NCBI RefSeq assembly: GCF_030158645.1
Contig: NZ_JAOASO010000036.1
Location: forward strand, 1 to 64,000
Direction: 5' to 3'
DNA: 64,000 nucleotides
DNA from: Hydrogenophaga sp.
Lineage (GTDB): Bacteria; Pseudomonadota; Gammaproteobacteria; Burkholderiales; Burkholderiaceae_C
Part shown: positions 8,163-22,023 of the stretch, one piece after another
Layout: each line of letters begins with the position of its first letter
Position numbering within the stretch: position 1 is the first letter of the stretch
Notes under the pieces: model-generated
What the model was told of the DNA's origin: nothing
Databases searched by the model: none
The model's input: the letters and a program-made list of their open reading frames with translations, nothing else
Program-made: the position numbers and the translations under genes

Positions 8163-8276
8163 TCAGCCTTGACGCTGCTTATGACGCGGATCGGTGCAAA
8201 TGACTCGCACAACACCGTGCCGCTTGATGATCTTGCAGTTGCGGCACATTTTTTTGACCGAAGCCGAAACTCTCAT
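8163..8276 (-). CDS. rpmJ: 50S ribosomal protein L36 (bL36)
   Basis: This is a 37-residue protein reading [20 protein letters not shown], then [17 protein letters not shown]. The zinc-binding set CRNC, one further Cys and a His (C11, C14, C27, H32) is intact, so this is the zinc-containing (C+) form. It lies between infA and rpmM-type gene rpsM, as usual. It is easy to miss because of its size. Confidence 0.96.
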   Translation of the reverse strand: MRVSASVKKMCRNCKIIKRHGVVRVICTDPRHKQRQG

Positions 8277-8319
8277 AGTCTTCTCCTAGATATTCCAAAA
8301 ATATTCAACAACCAACCAC

Positions 8320-8538
8320 TCACTTCGAGCGAAACACGATTCGCGCTCGGGTGAGGTCGTAGGGCGTGAGCTCTACCTTGACCTTGTCGCCCGGCAGGAT
8401 ACGGATGTAATGCATCCGCATCTTGCCGCTGATGTGCCCCAGAACCACATGACCGTTTTCGAGTTTGACCCGGAAGGTCGCATTGGGAAGGTTTTCAACC
8501 ACCTCTCCCTGCATCTCGATCACGTCGTCCTTGGACAT
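8320..8538 (-). CDS. infA: translation initiation factor IF-1
   Basis: This 72-residue OB-fold protein starts [20 protein letters not shown] and ends [16 protein letters not shown]-1 occupies the A site during initiation. The ATG at 8538 is the canonical start; the longer upstream reading overlaps secY and lacks family similarity. It starts 8 bases after the secY stop. Betaproteobacteria often carry a second infA elsewhere; this is the ribosomal-operon copy. Confidence 0.96.
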   Translation of the reverse strand: MSKDDVIEMQGEVVENLPNATFRVKLENGHVVLGHISGKMRMHYIRILPGDKVKVELTPYDLTRARIVFRSK

Positions 8539-8546
8539 ACACGAAC

Positions 8547-9866
8547 TCAACTGCCAGGTGATGTCTTGAAGTTCGCCTTCTTGAGCAGCGATTCGTACTG
8601 CTGAGACATCATGTAATTCTGAACTTGGGCCATGAAATCCATGGTCACCACCACAATGATCAGCAACGACGTACCGCCAAAGTAGAAAGGCACGTTGTAC
8701 TTGAGAATCAGAAACTCGGGCAGCAGGCACACGGCGGTGATGTAAACCGCACCAGCCAACGTCAGTCGCAGCAGAATCTTGTCGATGTAGCGAGCGGTCT
8801 GGTCACCTGGCCGAATGCCGGGGATGAAAGCGCCACTCTTCTTTAGGTTGTCTGCGGTCTCGCGGCTGTTGAAGACCAGCGCCGTGTAGAAAAAGCAGAA
8901 GAAAATGATGGCAGCCGCATACAGGGCCACATAAATCGGCTGACCTGGGGACAAGGCAGACGCGATGTCGCGCAACCAACGCGTGGAGTCTCCCGTGCTG
9001 ACCCAACTCACGATCGTGGTCGGCAACAAGATGATCGACGACGCAAAAATCGGGGGAATCACGCCCGCCATGTTCAGCTTGAGCGGCAGGTGCGACGACT
9101 GACCGCCATACACCTTGTTGCCCACCTGACGACGTGCGTAGTTCACCAGGATCTTGCGCTGGCCTCGCTCAACAAACACCACGAAGTAGGTCACGAGGAC
9201 CACCAGCGCAATGATGAAGATGGCGATCAGAATGTTCATCGCGCCAGTGCGCACGAGCTCCAACAATCCCCCCACCGCACTGGGCAGCCCTGCGGCGATG
9301 CCGGCAAAGATCAGGATGGAAATGCCGTTGCCCAGACCGCGCTCGGTGATTTGCTCGCCGAGCCACATCAGAAACATCGTTCCGGCCACCAAGCTGACCA
9401 CCGCCGTCAGGCGAAAGCCCATGCCGGGATCAATCACCAAGCCTGCCGAACCTTCAAGGGCGAGCGCAATGCCCATCGACTGGAAGATCGCCAGACCCAA
9501 CGTCCCGTAACGGGTGTACTGCGTGATCTTGCGCCGGCCCGCCTCGCCCTCTTTCTTCAGCTGCTCAAACGTGGGAACCACGTAGGTCATGAGCTGCATG
9601 ATGATCGATGCCGAGATGTACGGCATGATGCCCAACGCGAACACGGTGAAGCGCGACAACGCACCGCCCGAGAACATGTTGAAAAGGCTCAGAATGCCGC
9701 CCGCCTGCCCCTTGAACAGTTGTTCAAGTTGCGCGGGGTCGATGCCCGGGACCGGGATGTGCGCACCGATCCGGTACACCACCAGGGCGAGCAGCAAGAA
9801 AACCAGCCGGCGACGCAGGTCGCCGAATTTTCCGGTTTTGGCCAGGGACGTGGATCCAGTTGCCAC
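8547..9866 (-). CDS. secY: preprotein translocase subunit SecY
   Basis: This 439-residue protein has about ten membrane helices and the SecY signatures [20 protein letters not shown] near the N-terminus, [14 protein letters not shown] (plug/lateral gate region) and the cytoplasmic loop [20 protein letters not shown]. It forms the protein-conducting channel of the inner membrane. It lies between rplO and infA, as in most proteobacterial spc operons. Confidence 0.97.
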   Translation of the reverse strand: MATGSTSLAKTGKFGDLRRRLVFLLLALVVYRIGAHIPVPGIDPAQLEQLFKGQAGGILSLFNMFSGGALSRFTVFALGIMPYISASIIMQLMTYVVPTFEQLKKEGEAGRRKITQYTRYGTLGLAIFQSMGIALALEGSAGLVIDPGMGFRLTAVVSLVAGTMFLMWLGEQITERGLGNGISILIFAGIAAGLPSAVGGLLELVRTGAMNILIAIFIIALVVLVTYFVVFVERGQRKILVNYARRQVGNKVYGGQSSHLPLKLNMAGVIPPIFASSIILLPTTIVSWVSTGDSTRWLRDIASALSPGQPIYVALYAAAIIFFCFFYTALVFNSRETADNLKKSGAFIPGIRPGDQTARYIDKILLRLTLAGAVYITAVCLLPEFLILKYNVPFYFGGTSLLIIVVVTMDFMAQVQNYMMSQQYESLLKKANFKTSPGS

Positions 9867-9889
9867 AGGTCGGTTCCGTCGCGTTCCGC

Positions 9890-10321
9890 TCAGGCGATCG
9901 AGCCGCCAGCGGCCTCGATCACGGCTTTTGCACCTGCGGTGACCGTCACGTCCTTGAAGGACACGGCACGTGTGAGCTCACCCGTCTTGATGACCTTAAC
10001 GCGCTTGGCGAGGTGCGGCACGAGGCCGGCCTGCTTGAGCACGAGCATGTCCACATCGGCCACGTTGAGTGCACTGATGTCGGTCAGCGTGACTTCGGCG
10101 TTGAACTGCAGCTGGGTCGACTTGAAGCCGCGCTTCGGCAAACGGCGCTGCAGAGGCATTTGACCGCCTTCGAAGCCCACCTTGTGGTAGCCGCCGGAAC
10201 GGGACTTTTGACCTTTGTGGCCACGACCTGCGGTCTTGCCCAGGCCAGAGCCGATGCCGCGACCCACGCGACGCTTGGCGTGCTTGGCGCCTTCAGAGGG
10301 CTTGATGGTGTTGAGTTGCAT
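9890..10321 (-). CDS. rplO: 50S ribosomal protein L15 (uL15)
   Basis: From ATG 10321 this is 143 residues, starting [20 protein letters not shown], with the Gly/Arg/Lys-rich segment [20 protein letters not shown] typical of L15. It binds 23S rRNA late in assembly. The frame is open further upstream, but homology begins at this ATG. It lies between rpmD and secY. Confidence 0.97.
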   Translation of the reverse strand: MQLNTIKPSEGAKHAKRRVGRGIGSGLGKTAGRGHKGQKSRSGGYHKVGFEGGQMPLQRRLPKRGFKSTQLQFNAEVTLTDISALNVADVDMLVLKQAGLVPHLAKRVKVIKTGELTRAVSFKDVTVTAGAKAVIEAAGGSIA

Positions 10322-10335
10322 GTCCGTGACTCCGA

Positions 10336-10518
10336 TCAGAGTACTTTGACCAGGTAGCTGATCTTGTTGATCATGCCGCGCACGGCAGGCGTGTCCTGCA
10401 GCTCGCTGGTGCTGTTGAGTTTGCGCAAGCCCAGGCCACGCACGGTGTCGCGGTGGGATTGCTTGGTTCCGATGGGGCTGCGCACCAACTGAACCTTGAC
10501 GGTGTTTTGAGTGGTCAT
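10336..10518 (-). CDS. rpmD: 50S ribosomal protein L30 (uL30)
   Basis: From ATG 10518 this is 60 residues: [20 protein letters not shown] at the start, [20 protein letters not shown] in the middle and a short C-terminal helix. This is the standard small bacterial L30. It lies 11 bases after rpsE and 14 bases before rplO, so it is embedded in the spc operon. Confidence 0.96.
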   Translation of the reverse strand: MTTQNTVKVQLVRSPIGTKQSHRDTVRGLGLRKLNSTSELQDTPAVRGMINKISYLVKVL

Positions 10519-10529
10519 GATCGCTCCAA

Positions 10530-11048
10530 TCAACCCAGGATGTCTTCAACGGACTTGCCACGCTTGGCAGCCACGTCGGACGGGGTGGTTGAATTCTTCA
10601 GGGCGTCCAGCGTGGCACGCACCAGGTTGTAGGGATTGCTCGAGCCGTGGCTCTTGGCCACGACGTCGGTGATGCCGAGCACTTCAAACACAGCACGCAT
10701 CGGGCCACCGGCGATGATGCCGGTACCTTTGGACGCGGGCAGCATCATGACGTTGGAAGCGCCATGTTCGCCGTGCACGCTGTGGTGCAGGGAACCGTTC
10801 TTGAGCGAGACCTTGATCATGTTGCGACGGGCCGCTTCCATGGCCTTTTGCACGGCCACGGGCACTTCACGCGCCTTGCCCTTGCCCATGCCCACGCGGC
10901 CATCGCCGTCGCCGACGACGGTCAGTGCTGCGAAACCGAGGATACGACCACCCTTGACCACCTTGGTCACGCGGTTGATCGCGATCATCTTTTCGCGCAA
11001 ACCGTCTTCGTTCGCTTCGTTCTTGATGTTTGCCGTAAATTTAGCCAT
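10530..11048 (-). CDS. rpsE: 30S ribosomal protein S5 (uS5)
   Basis: This 172-residue protein has an N-terminal double-stranded-RNA-binding-like domain ([40 protein letters not shown]) and a C-terminal S5 domain ([20 protein letters not shown]). It helps decoding fidelity and mRNA unwinding. It follows rplR by 18 bases, in the standard order. Confidence 0.97.
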   Translation of the reverse strand: MAKFTANIKNEANEDGLREKMIAINRVTKVVKGGRILGFAALTVVGDGDGRVGMGKGKAREVPVAVQKAMEAARRNMIKVSLKNGSLHHSVHGEHGASNVMMLPASKGTGIIAGGPMRAVFEVLGITDVVAKSHGSSNPYNLVRATLDALKNSTTPSDVAAKRGKSVEDILG

Positions 11049-11066
11049 TTTGTGGTTTCCGTTTGA

Positions 11067-11432
11067 TCAGAACTGCAGGCCGGCTTCACGCGCGGCGTCT
11101 GCCAGGGCTTTCACCCGACCGTGGTAGGCAAAACCGGAGCGGTCAAAAGCCACCTTTTCGATGCCGGCGGCCTTGGCCTTCTCGGCGATGCGTTTGCCGA
11201 TCAAGGCCGCGGCGCTGGCGTTGCCGCCTTTGCCGGCGCCGCCGATCTGGGCACGCACTTCGGCTTCGGCCGTGGAGGCCGAGGCCAGCACCTTGGCGCC
11301 GTCGTCGGAAATGACGCTGGCGTAGATGTGCAGGTTGGTGCGGTTCACGGTCAAGCGGACAGCGCCCTGCTGCGCGATGCGGATGCGCGTTTGGCGGGCG
11401 CGGCGCAGACGTTGCTCTTTTTTGGTCAACAT
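11067..11432 (-). CDS. rplR: 50S ribosomal protein L18 (uL18)
   Basis: This 121-residue 5S rRNA-binding protein starts [20 protein letters not shown] and ends with the family motif [20 protein letters not shown]. It forms the central protuberance with L5 and 5S rRNA. The length and position between rplF and rpsE are normal. Confidence 0.97.
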   Translation of the reverse strand: MLTKKEQRLRRARQTRIRIAQQGAVRLTVNRTNLHIYASVISDDGAKVLASASTAEAEVRAQIGGAGKGGNASAAALIGKRIAEKAKAAGIEKVAFDRSGFAYHGRVKALADAAREAGLQF

Positions 11433-11443
11433 GATCCTGATCC

Positions 11444-11977
11444 TTATTTCTTCTTGGTTTCCTTGATCACGACCTTTTCATCCGCGTAGCGGATGCCCTT
11501 GCCCTTGTAAGGCTCGGGGGGGCGCACAGCCCGCACTTCGGAAGCGATCTGACCAACGCGCTGGCGGTCCGAACCCTTGATCAGGATTTCGGTCGGCGTC
11601 GGCGTTTCCACCTTGATACCGGCGGGCATGTCCATCACCACGGGATGGGAGTAACCCACCGTGAGGTTGAGCTTGGTGCCCTGCGCCTGGGCTTTGTAGC
11701 CCACGCCCAGCAGCGTGAGCTTCTTTTCGAAGCCCTTGCTGACGCCGTTGACCATGTTGTTGACCAGCTGGCGCATGGTGCCCGACATGGCGTTGGCTTC
11801 GCGGGACTCGTTCACGGGAACGAAGGTCAGCGCGCCGTTGTTGCTTTCGATCTTGACCAGCGCGTTTTGCGCCAGTGCCAGGGCACCCAGGGCGCCCTTG
11901 ACGTTGATCAGATCGTCTTTGACGGCGATCTCGACCCCGGCAGGGATGGAGACCGGCAGTTTTCCAATACGTGACAT
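11444..11977 (-). CDS. rplF: 50S ribosomal protein L6 (uL6)
   Basis: From ATG 11977 this is 177 residues, starting [20 protein letters not shown] and ending [20 protein letters not shown] plus a short lysine-rich tail. It has two L6 repeats. The upstream extension of the open frame has no homology and overlaps rpsH, so the ATG at 11977 is preferred; GGAG lies upstream. It sits near the factor-binding site of the large subunit. Confidence 0.97.
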   Translation of the reverse strand: MSRIGKLPVSIPAGVEIAVKDDLINVKGALGALALAQNALVKIESNNGALTFVPVNESREANAMSGTMRQLVNNMVNGVSKGFEKKLTLLGVGYKAQAQGTKLNLTVGYSHPVVMDMPAGIKVETPTPTEILIKGSDRQRVGQIASEVRAVRPPEPYKGKGIRYADEKVVIKETKKK

Positions 11978-11999
11978 TAATTGCTCCTCAATGCCCGCA

Positions 12000-12395
12000 T
12001 CAGGCGACGTAACACAGGACTTCGCCGCCGACACCGGTGGCGCGAGCCTTGCGATCGGTCATCACGCCCTGGGGCGTGGTGACGATGGCCACACCCAGAC
12101 CGTTCTGGACCTGGGGGATGGCATTGCGACCGCGGTAAACGCGCAGGCCGGGACGGCTCACACGCTCGATGCGTTCGATGACGGGACGGCCAGCGTAGTA
12201 CTTCAAGGCGATTTCGAGTTCGCTCTTGCCGTCGTTGTTCTTGACCTGGAATCCGTCGATGTAACCCTCGTCCTTCAGGACTTGGGCGATCGCGGCTTTG
12301 ACCTTGGAGGCCGGCATCGACACGGTGGACTTCTCGACCATCTGCGCGTTGCGGATGCGGGTCAACATGTCGGCGATAGGATCACTCATGCTCAT
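12000..12395 (-). CDS. rpsH: 30S ribosomal protein S8 (uS8)
   Basis: This 131-residue protein begins [20 protein letters not shown] and ends GEVLCYVA, the usual S8 termini. S8 binds helix 21 of 16S rRNA and in E. coli represses the spc operon mRNA. An in-frame ATG two codons later (MSDPIAD) is an alternative start. It follows rpsN by 18 bases. Confidence 0.97.
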   Translation of the reverse strand: MSMSDPIADMLTRIRNAQMVEKSTVSMPASKVKAAIAQVLKDEGYIDGFQVKNNDGKSELEIALKYYAGRPVIERIERVSRPGLRVYRGRNAIPQVQNGLGVAIVTTPQGVMTDRKARATGVGGEVLCYVA

Positions 12396-12413
12396 TTGTG
12401 GTTCTCCTAGGGC

Positions 12414-12719
12414 TTACCAGCTGGCTTTGGTGATGCCGGGGATTTCGCCGGCAAACGCCATTTCACGGACCTTGGCGCGAGCCAGGCCGAAGTGGGCGAA
12501 GGTGCCACGCGGACGCCCGGTGATCTCGCAGCGGTTGCGCTGGCGGGTCGGGTTCGAGTTGCGGGGCAGCTTTTGCAGACCCAGGCGGGCCGCATCACGC
12601 TCTTCGTCGGACTTCTTGACGTCGTTGGCGACGGCTTTGAATTCGTTGTATTTCTTGGCGAACTTGGCGGCGAGTTTCTCGCGCTTGAGTTCACGTTGCA
12701 GTAGTGCTTGTTTAGCCAC
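12414..12719 (-). CDS. rpsN: 30S ribosomal protein S14 (uS14)
   Basis: From a GTG at 12719 this is 101 residues, reading [20 protein letters not shown] and ending [21 protein letters not shown]. The GTG is preferred over an upstream extension because it matches the family N-terminus (MAKQALLQR) and has GAGG a few bases upstream. It is the zinc-free (C-minus) long form of S14, with no CxxC pairs. It lies between rplE and rpsH. Confidence 0.96.
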   Translation of the reverse strand: MAKQALLQRELKREKLAAKFAKKYNEFKAVANDVKKSDEERDAARLGLQKLPRNSNPTRQRNRCEITGRPRGTFAHFGLARAKVREMAFAGEIPGITKASW

Positions 12720-12727
12720 GCGCCACC

Positions 12728-13273
12728 TCAGTTCTTGAACGGGAAACGGAAACCAGCCAGAAGAGCCTTGCACTCTTCATCGTTCTTGGCGGTCGTCGTG
12801 ATGCTGATGTTGAGACCGCGCAAGGCATCAACCTTGTCGTACTCGATCTCAGGGAAGATGATCTGCTCTTTAACGCCGACGTTGTAGTTGCCACGGCCAT
12901 CAAACGAGCGGCCGGAGATACCACGGAAGTCACGCACCCGGGGCAGCGCCACGGTGACGAAGCGGTCCAGGAATTCGTACATCTTGGCGCCGCGCAGGGT
13001 CACCATGCAGCCAATGGCCTGCTGTTCACGAATCTTGAAACCGGCGATGGCCTTGCGGGCTTTCGTGACCACAGGCTTCTGGCCGGCGATCTTGGTCAGG
13101 TCGCCCACGGCGTTGTCCATGACTTTCTTGTCGGCCACGGCCTCGCTCACGCCCATGTTCAGCGTGATCTTGGTGATGCGGGGCACCTCCATGATCGACT
13201 TGTAGCCGAACTTCTCCACCAGGCTGGGCGCGATGGTGTCGCGGAAAATGTCTTGCAAACGTGCCATGGTCAT
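12728..13273 (-). CDS. rplE: 50S ribosomal protein L5 (uL5)
   Basis: This protein has about 179-181 residues, with the L5 motifs [40 protein letters not shown] and a C-terminal GFRFPFKN. It binds 5S rRNA and contacts P-site tRNA. Two in-frame ATGs compete. The one at 13273 overlaps the rplX stop (ATGA). The one at 13267 matches the usual family start MARLQ and has a better spacing (10 bases) to AAGG. Either gives a functional protein. Confidence 0.96.
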   Translation of the reverse strand: MTMARLQDIFRDTIAPSLVEKFGYKSIMEVPRITKITLNMGVSEAVADKKVMDNAVGDLTKIAGQKPVVTKARKAIAGFKIREQQAIGCMVTLRGAKMYEFLDRFVTVALPRVRDFRGISGRSFDGRGNYNVGVKEQIIFPEIEYDKVDALRGLNISITTTAKNDEECKALLAGFRFPFKN

Positions 13274-13590
13274 GCCGCCTTGATTTCTTCGCCGCTGGAC
13301 TTGAAGACGCGCACTTTCTTGCCGTCAGCCAGGAGCTTGATGCCCACGCGATCTGCCTTGCCCGTGGCGCCATTGAAGATGGCGATGTTGGACTGGTGGA
13401 TGGGCATGGTTTTTTCGATGATGCCGCCGGTCACGCCCTTCATGGGGTTCGGCTTGGCGTGCTTCTTGACGATGTTCACGCCCTCGACAACCAGCTTGCT
13501 GTCGTCGGCACGGAGCACGACCTTGCCGCGCTTGCCCTTGTCGCGTCCTGCGATCACGATGACTTCGTCACCACTGCGAATCTTGTTCAT
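13270..13590 (-). CDS. rplX: 50S ribosomal protein L24 (uL24)
   Basis: This 106-residue protein has an N-terminal KOW motif ([20 protein letters not shown]) and the segment [20 protein letters not shown]. It is one of the assembly-initiating proteins of the large subunit. It follows rplN by 9 bases and its stop overlaps the first possible rplE ATG. Confidence 0.97.
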   Translation of the reverse strand: MNKIRSGDEVIVIAGRDKGKRGKVVLRADDSKLVVEGVNIVKKHAKPNPMKGVTGGIIEKTMPIHQSNIAIFNGATGKADRVGIKLLADGKKVRVFKSSGEEIKAA

Positions 13591-13599
13591 GATGATTCC

Positions 13600-13968
13600 T
13601 CAGAGAACCTCGGGCGCCAGCGACACGATCTTCATGAACTTTTCGGTGCGCAGCTCGCGCGTCACCGGTCCGAAGATGCGGGTGCCGATGGGCTCCAGCT
13701 TGGCGTTGAGCAACACTGCTGCGTTGCCGTCGAATTTGATGAGAGCGCCGTCTTGACGACGAATGCCCTTGGCGGTGCGAACCACCACAGCGTTGTAAAC
13801 CTCGCCTTTTTTGACGCGGCCACGGGGCGCTGCTTCTTTGATGGTGACCTTGATGACGTCGCCCACGCTGGCGTAACGCCGCTTGGAGCCGCCGAGCACC
13901 TTGATGCACATCACGGACTTGGCACCCGTGTTGTCGGCAACATCGAGTCGAGATTGCGTTTGGATCAT
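13600..13968 (-). CDS. rplN: 50S ribosomal protein L14 (uL14)
   Basis: This 122-residue protein starts [20 protein letters not shown] and contains [20 protein letters not shown] and [20 protein letters not shown]. It is the first gene of the ribosomal cluster in this window. The genes that precede it in E. coli (rpmC, rpsQ and the S10 operon) are not here. Instead a promoter and then glpD lie upstream, so the S10-spc superoperon is split at this point. Confidence 0.97.
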   Translation of the reverse strand: MIQTQSRLDVADNTGAKSVMCIKVLGGSKRRYASVGDVIKVTIKEAAPRGRVKKGEVYNAVVVRTAKGIRRQDGALIKFDGNAAVLLNAKLEPIGTRIFGPVTRELRTEKFMKIVSLAPEVL

Positions 13969-14118
13969 TTGATTTAAGTCCCAACTTGAATCCCCCCAGC
14001 CACCACGGCCGGGAGTGATCAGTCTTGGGCCCGTCGTCGAGAACCGGAGTGGCTTGATGCCAGCTCCAACTCTGTCCGAGTGGGCAGATTGCCTCGCTTT
14101 TTTAGAGCGAAGCCGCGC

Positions 14119-14147
14119 AGTATCACATGGTTTCAGCGCACTGTCAA
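14119..14147 (-). promoter_or_regulatory. sigma70 promoter for the rplN ribosomal operon
   Basis: On the minus strand a perfect -35 box TTGACA (complement of 14142-14147) is separated by exactly 17 bases from GATACT (complement of 14119-14124), a 4-of-6 match to the -10 box. Transcription would start near 14112, about 145 bases before the rplN ATG. The leader has an A/T-containing hairpin, TCGCT/AGCGA around a CTAAAAA-type loop (14095-14112). This is the best sigma70 match I found in the window. Confidence 0.8.
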
Positions 14148-14168
14148 CGCCCTCGCCTGCAAAATTCG

Positions 14169-15752
14169 CTAAATCGCGGGGGGCGCGGGCAAATACAAGT
14201 CGCAGAGCGCCTGAAAGGCTTGCAATGCCGGGTCCGCGCCCAATTCCTGCCGCAGGATCTCGGCCACCGCGGGCGCGAGGCGGGCCGCCTGGGCTGCGTC
14301 CAGGAACAGAAGGCGAGAACGGCGGGCGAGCACGTCCTCCACCGTCCGGGCGTATTCAAAGCGCGCGGCATAGCGCACCATGGCTTCGGTCAGTCCGGCG
14401 CCCAGCACGTGGTTCTGCCCCGGGCATTCGTTCACCCGAGCGGCGTCGGATCCATAGAGGTGCAGCCCGGGCGGGGCGTACAGGGGCGTGGCGGGGCTGG
14501 CCACGGCGGCACCTTTGAGCACATGCGATGCGCTCTGGCCACCGGCCCGCCGGGGCAGGAGTTGGCCGGCGAAGCAGCGCTCCAGCACATCCTCGGCCAT
14601 CGCACGGTAGGTGGTCCATTTGCCCCCGGTCACGGTGACCAGGCCGTTGGGATCGACCACGATGGTGTGCTCGCGCGAGAGCACCTTGGTGCCGCCTTCG
14701 GCCGCTTCGGGCGCCGCCACCAGGGGGCGCAGACCCACCCAGACACTCTTGATGTCTTCGCGGCGCACTGGCCGGCTGAGTGCCTGGCTGGCTTCACTGA
14801 GGATGAATTCGAGCTCTTCGGCAAAAGCGTCGGGCTCGCGCGCGAGGTCCTTGCGCGGGGTGTCGGTGGTGCCCAGCACCAGTTTGCCCAGCCAGGGCAC
14901 GGCGAACAGGACGCGGCCGTCGCGCGTCTTGGGCACCAGCAGCGCATGGCCGCCGGGCATGAAGTCGCGATCGACCACGACGTGCACACCCTGGCTCGGA
15001 CTGACCATGCGCGAGGGTGTGCCCGGATGGGCGGGCGGCTGGGTGTGGTCGCGCAGGGCATCGACCCAGACACCGGTGGCGTTGACCACGCAGCGGGCCT
15101 GCAGTTGCAACGTGGCGCCGCCCAGTCGGTCCACCACGTCCAGCGAGGACAGCGGCGCTTCGCCGCCGGCGAGCTGGCGCACGGCCGTGACCTCGACGTA
15201 GTTCAACACCTGGGCGCCCGCGGCTTCGGCGCTGCGGGCCAACGCGAGCGCCAGGCGTGCGTCGTCGAACTGACCGTCCCAGTACTTGACGCCACCGCGA
15301 AGGCCTTCGGGATTCACCCCGGGCAAGGCCTGAAGGGTTTGCGCGCGGCTGAGGAACTCGGTGCGGCCCAGACCGGCGCTGCCGGCCAGCATGTCATACA
15401 GCTTGAGGCCGATGCCGTAAAAAGGGGTCTGCCACCACTGGTAGGACGGCATGACGAAGGGCAAGGGTTGCGCCAGGTGCGGCGCGATGCGCAGCACCGT
15501 GGCGCGCTCGGCCAGGGCCTCGCGCACCAGCGCCAGGTTGCCCTGCGCCAGATAGCGCACGCCGCCGTGCAGCAGCTTGGTGGAGCGGGACGAGGTGCCG
15601 CCCGCGAAGTCGTGCGACTCCAGCAGCACCACCGAGAAACCGCGCAGTGCCGCGTCGAGTGCCACCCCGAGACCGGTGGCACCGCCACCGACGACCGCCA
15701 GGTCGTACACGCCGTGGCGGGGGAGCGATTCAAGCAGTTCTGCGCGTTTCAT
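14169..15752 (-). CDS. glpD: aerobic glycerol-3-phosphate dehydrogenase
   Basis: This 527-residue FAD enzyme oxidises glycerol 3-phosphate to dihydroxyacetone phosphate at the inner membrane and feeds electrons to quinone. The N-terminal Rossmann motif is at residues 17-33 ([17 protein letters not shown]), followed by [20 protein letters not shown], the DAO-family substrate region. The C-terminal domain contains the [20 protein letters not shown] signature. It is the last gene of the glpSTPQUV-glpD run, 70 bases after glpV. The length is typical. Confidence 0.96.
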   Translation of the reverse strand: MKRAELLESLPRHGVYDLAVVGGGATGLGVALDAALRGFSVVLLESHDFAGGTSSRSTKLLHGGVRYLAQGNLALVREALAERATVLRIAPHLAQPLPFVMPSYQWWQTPFYGIGLKLYDMLAGSAGLGRTEFLSRAQTLQALPGVNPEGLRGGVKYWDGQFDDARLALALARSAEAAGAQVLNYVEVTAVRQLAGGEAPLSSLDVVDRLGGATLQLQARCVVNATGVWVDALRDHTQPPAHPGTPSRMVSPSQGVHVVVDRDFMPGGHALLVPKTRDGRVLFAVPWLGKLVLGTTDTPRKDLAREPDAFAEELEFILSEASQALSRPVRREDIKSVWVGLRPLVAAPEAAEGGTKVLSREHTIVVDPNGLVTVTGGKWTTYRAMAEDVLERCFAGQLLPRRAGGQSASHVLKGAAVASPATPLYAPPGLHLYGSDAARVNECPGQNHVLGAGLTEAMVRYAARFEYARTVEDVLARRSRLLFLDAAQAARLAPAVAEILRQELGADPALQAFQALCDLYLPAPPAI

Positions 15753-15766
15753 GAAATGGGGAGTGG

Positions 15767-15793
15767 CCCTCCGCTCCGGAGTGGAGCGAAGGG
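15767..15793 (-). repeat. intercistronic hairpin between glpV and glpD
   Basis: CGCTCC (15772-15777) and GGAGCG (15783-15788) form a 6-bp stem, extended by CCCT (15767-15770) with AGGG (15790-15793) across single bulges. It is not followed by a T-run, so it is more likely an RNA-stability or processing element that sets the level of the abundant binding protein transcript relative to glpD. Confidence 0.45.
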
Positions 15794-15822
15794 CGGGTTG
15801 CTATAAAAAGCGATGCATCACA

Positions 15823-17556
<1,734 letters not shown>

Positions 17557-17647
17557 GTTTGTCTCCTCGATCGGTGTGCTTCCCCGGTGTGTGACAGGTC
17601 TCGGCCCCGGGGAAGCAACGGGCCGAATACCGGAGACCATGAAACGC

Positions 17648-17956
17648 TCAACCCTTGCGCAGCGCCAGCACCAGCCAGGCCATGGACGCGACGAAAGAGA
17701 TCCAGATGCTGGGCTCCTGCTCCAGCGACAGCCACTGCATGAGCCAGCCCGCCAGGCCGATGAAGGCGAGGTTGATGTAGGCCGCGCCCAGCAGGCCGAT
17801 GAAGAGGCGGTCGCCGCGCGTGGTGACCATCGGCAGGAAGCCTTTGCGCTCGACCGTGGGCGACTTGATTTCCCACACGGTCATGCCGATGAGCATGAGT
17901 GCGATGCAGGTGAAGAAAACGGCCACGGGTGTGGTCCAGACCATCCACTGAAACAT
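17648..17956 (-). CDS. glpU: DUF2160 small membrane protein of the glycerol transporter
   Basis: This 102-residue protein has three probable membrane helices (about 8-26, 51-71 and 82-98) and the DUF2160 pattern GMTVWEIKSPTVERKGFLPM then TTRGDRLFIGLLGAAYINLA. It lies between the permease gene glpQ and the binding-protein gene glpV, as glpU does in known glycerol ABC loci. Its exact role in transport is not established; an accessory or stabilising subunit is likely. Confidence 0.88.
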   Translation of the reverse strand: MFQWMVWTTPVAVFFTCIALMLIGMTVWEIKSPTVERKGFLPMVTTRGDRLFIGLLGAAYINLAFIGLAGWLMQWLSLEQEPSIWISFVASMAWLVLALRKG

Positions 17957-17974
17957 AAAACCCCCAGTCAGTTG

Positions 17975-18005
17975 GGGTCAGAGCACGCTGCGCATGGTCT
18001 GACCC
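17975..18005 (-). repeat. inverted repeat between glpQ and glpU
   Basis: GGGTCAGA (17975-17982) and TCTGACCC (17998-18005) are perfect 8-bp arms around a 15-base loop. It lies in the 57-base gap between glpQ and glpU and has no T-run. It may be an mRNA stability element. Confidence 0.45.
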
Positions 18006-18013
18006 ACAAAGTT

Positions 18014-18818
18014 TCAGACGCGGCCCATCGCGAATCCCTTCGCGATGTAATGCCGCACAAACCAGATCACGATCGCGCCGGGCACGATGGTGAGCACGCC
18101 CGCCGCAGCCAGCGTGGCCCAGTCCATGCCGCTGGCGCTCACGGTTCGCGTCATGGTGGCCACGATGGGCTTGGCGTTCACGCTGGTGAGCGTGCGCGCC
18201 AGCAGCAACTCGACCCAGCTGAACATGAAGCAGAAGAACGCCGCCACACCCACGCCGGCCTTGATCAGCGGCAGGAAGATGGTGAAGAAAAAGCGCGGGA
18301 AGCTGTAGCCGTCGATGTAGGCCGTCTCGTCGATCTCGCGCGGGATGCCGCTCATGAAGCCTTCCAGGATCCACACCGCCAGCGGCACGTTGAACAGCAG
18401 GTGCGCCATGGCCACGGCGATGTGCGTGTCCATCAAACCCAGCGTCGTGTAGAGCTGGAAAAACGGCAGCAGAAACACCGCGGGCGGTGTCATGCGGTTG
18501 GTGAGCAGCCAGAAGAACACGTGCTTGTCGCCCAGAAAGCGGTAGCGCGAGAACGCATAGGCCGCCGGCAGCGCCACGGTGAGCGAGATCACCGTGTTGA
18601 TGCCCACGTAGATCAGGCTGTTGATGTAGCCCGAGTACCAGGACGGGTCGGTGAAGATGGTCTTGTAGTTGGCCCAGGTGAACTCGGCCGGCCAGAGCGT
18701 GAACGAGGACAGGATCTCCTCGTTGGTCTTGAAGCTCATGTTGACCATCCAGTAGATGGGCAGCAGCGCGAAGACCAGGTAGGCGATGAGGAACAGCGTC
18801 CTCTTCTTGTACGTGCGG

Positions 18819-18826
<8 letters not shown>
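18014..18826 (-). CDS. glpQ: glycerol ABC transporter permease
   Basis: This 270-residue MalG-type permease has six predicted membrane helices; the first is FLIAYLVFALLPIYWMVNMS at about 11-30. The EAA loop (EGFMSGIPREIDETAYIDGY) contacts the ATPase subunits. Its start overlaps the end of glpP by 8 bases, so the two permeases are translationally coupled. The partner permease is GlpP, the ATPases are GlpS and GlpT, and the substrate is glycerol by locus context. Confidence 0.93.
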
Positions 18827-19708
<882 letters not shown>

Positions 19709-19712
<4 letters not shown>

Positions 19713-20784
19713 GTCACGAGTGCCTCGTCTTGGTAGAAGCAGGTGTGCTCGCCGAGCACCCGAAGGTGCACGGTGTCGCCCGCCAAGGGTGCGGCGGCTT
19801 CGGGCGCGAGGCGGCACTTGAGCCAGTGTTCGCCCACCTCGCAAGTCACCATCACGTAGGTGCCGATGTCCTGCACGCGGGTCACGGTGGCGGGCAGCGT
19901 GTTGGGCTCACTGGCCTGGCCTAGCGCGAGGTACTCGGGGCGGATGCCGAGCTTAAGCGGTCCTTCGGGCAGGGACTGACGGTTGGTGAGGGCCAGCGGC
20001 TGGCCCAGCACCACCAGACCGCCGCGCACGCTGGTCGCGGGCAGGAAATTCATGCCGGGCGAGCCGATGAAGTGGCCCACGAAGGTGTGCGCGGGCCGCT
20101 CGAACAATGCCTCGGCCGCGCCCACCTGCACCGCGCGTCCACGCGTCATCACCACCACCTCGTCGGCGAAGGTCAGCGCCTCCACCTGGTCGTGCGTCAC
20201 GTAGATCAGCGTGAGCTTGAGCTCGTGGTGGATCTGTTTGAGCTTGCGCCGCAGCTGCCATTTCAGGTGCGGGTCGATCACGGTGAGCGGCTCGTCGAAC
20301 AGCACCGCCGACACATCCGAGCGCACCAGCCCACGGCCCAGCGAGATCTTCTGCTTCTGGTCGGCGCTCAGGCCGGCTGCGCGCATGTCGAGCTGGTGGC
20401 TCATCTCCAGCATCTCGGCGATGCGGCCCACCTGCGCCTTGATTTCCGCCTCGGGCACCTTGCGGTTCTTCAGCGGAAACGCGAGGTTCTGCGCCACCGT
20501 CATGGTGTCGTAGATCACCGGGAACTGGAACACCTGCGCGATGTTGCGCTGCTGCGGGCTCTGGCGCGTCACATCCCGGCCGTCGAAGGTCACCGTGCCC
20601 TGCGAGGGCACCAGCAGGCCCGAGATGATGTTGAGCATGGTCGTCTTGCCGCAGCCCGAGGGGCCGAGCAGCGCGTAAGCGCCGCCGTCCTCGAAGGTCA
20701 TCTTCAGCGGCAGCAAGGCGTAATCCTCATCCCTGGTCGGGTTCGGCTTGTAGGCGTGCGCCAGGTCGAGTTCGATGCGTGCCA

Positions 20785-20785
<1 letters not shown>
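19709..20785 (-). CDS. glpT: glycerol ABC transporter ATP-binding protein (degenerate signature)
   Basis: This 358-residue protein has a normal Walker A (GPSGCGKTT, residues 41-49), Q-loop (Q87) and Walker B (VLFDEP, 161-166). In place of LSGGQ it has LSADQKQ (139-145). The C-terminal regulatory OB domains follow from about 240. GlpT and GlpS form an asymmetric ATPase pair. This glpT should not be confused with the unrelated major-facilitator glycerol-3-phosphate transporter also called GlpT. It overlaps glpS and glpP by single-base/ATGA junctions. Confidence 0.93.
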
Positions 20786-21861
<1,076 letters not shown>

Positions 21862-21902
21862 TCGAATCCCATTGTGAAAAACCGCACACCCATGAACGGA
21901 CG

Positions 21903-21996
21903 ACGTTTCGTTTGCGGGATTTTAAGGTTCGTTTATGTTCGTTTCTATTCGGTACTTACCCTGATCAGCGCCAAAAAGAATTCCGTTATGTTCGGG
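21903..21996. promoter_or_regulatory. glp control region with GlpR-like operator repeats
   Basis: The gap between glpS and glpR holds repeated TTCG-containing half sites: TTTCGTTTGCGG at about 21906, GGTTCGTTTATGTTCGTTTC at 21927-21946 with TATTCGG following, and TTATGTTCGGG near 21986. ATGTTCG is the half-site known for GlpR-type repressors of proteobacteria (TATGTTCG with an inverted GAACATA). On the minus strand TAAAAT (complement of about 21921-21926) is a possible -10 for glpS. The exact operator boundaries are inferred. Confidence 0.6.
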
Positions 21997-22023
21997 TGGC
22001 TTCCGCTGAACCCGCCCTCCCAG

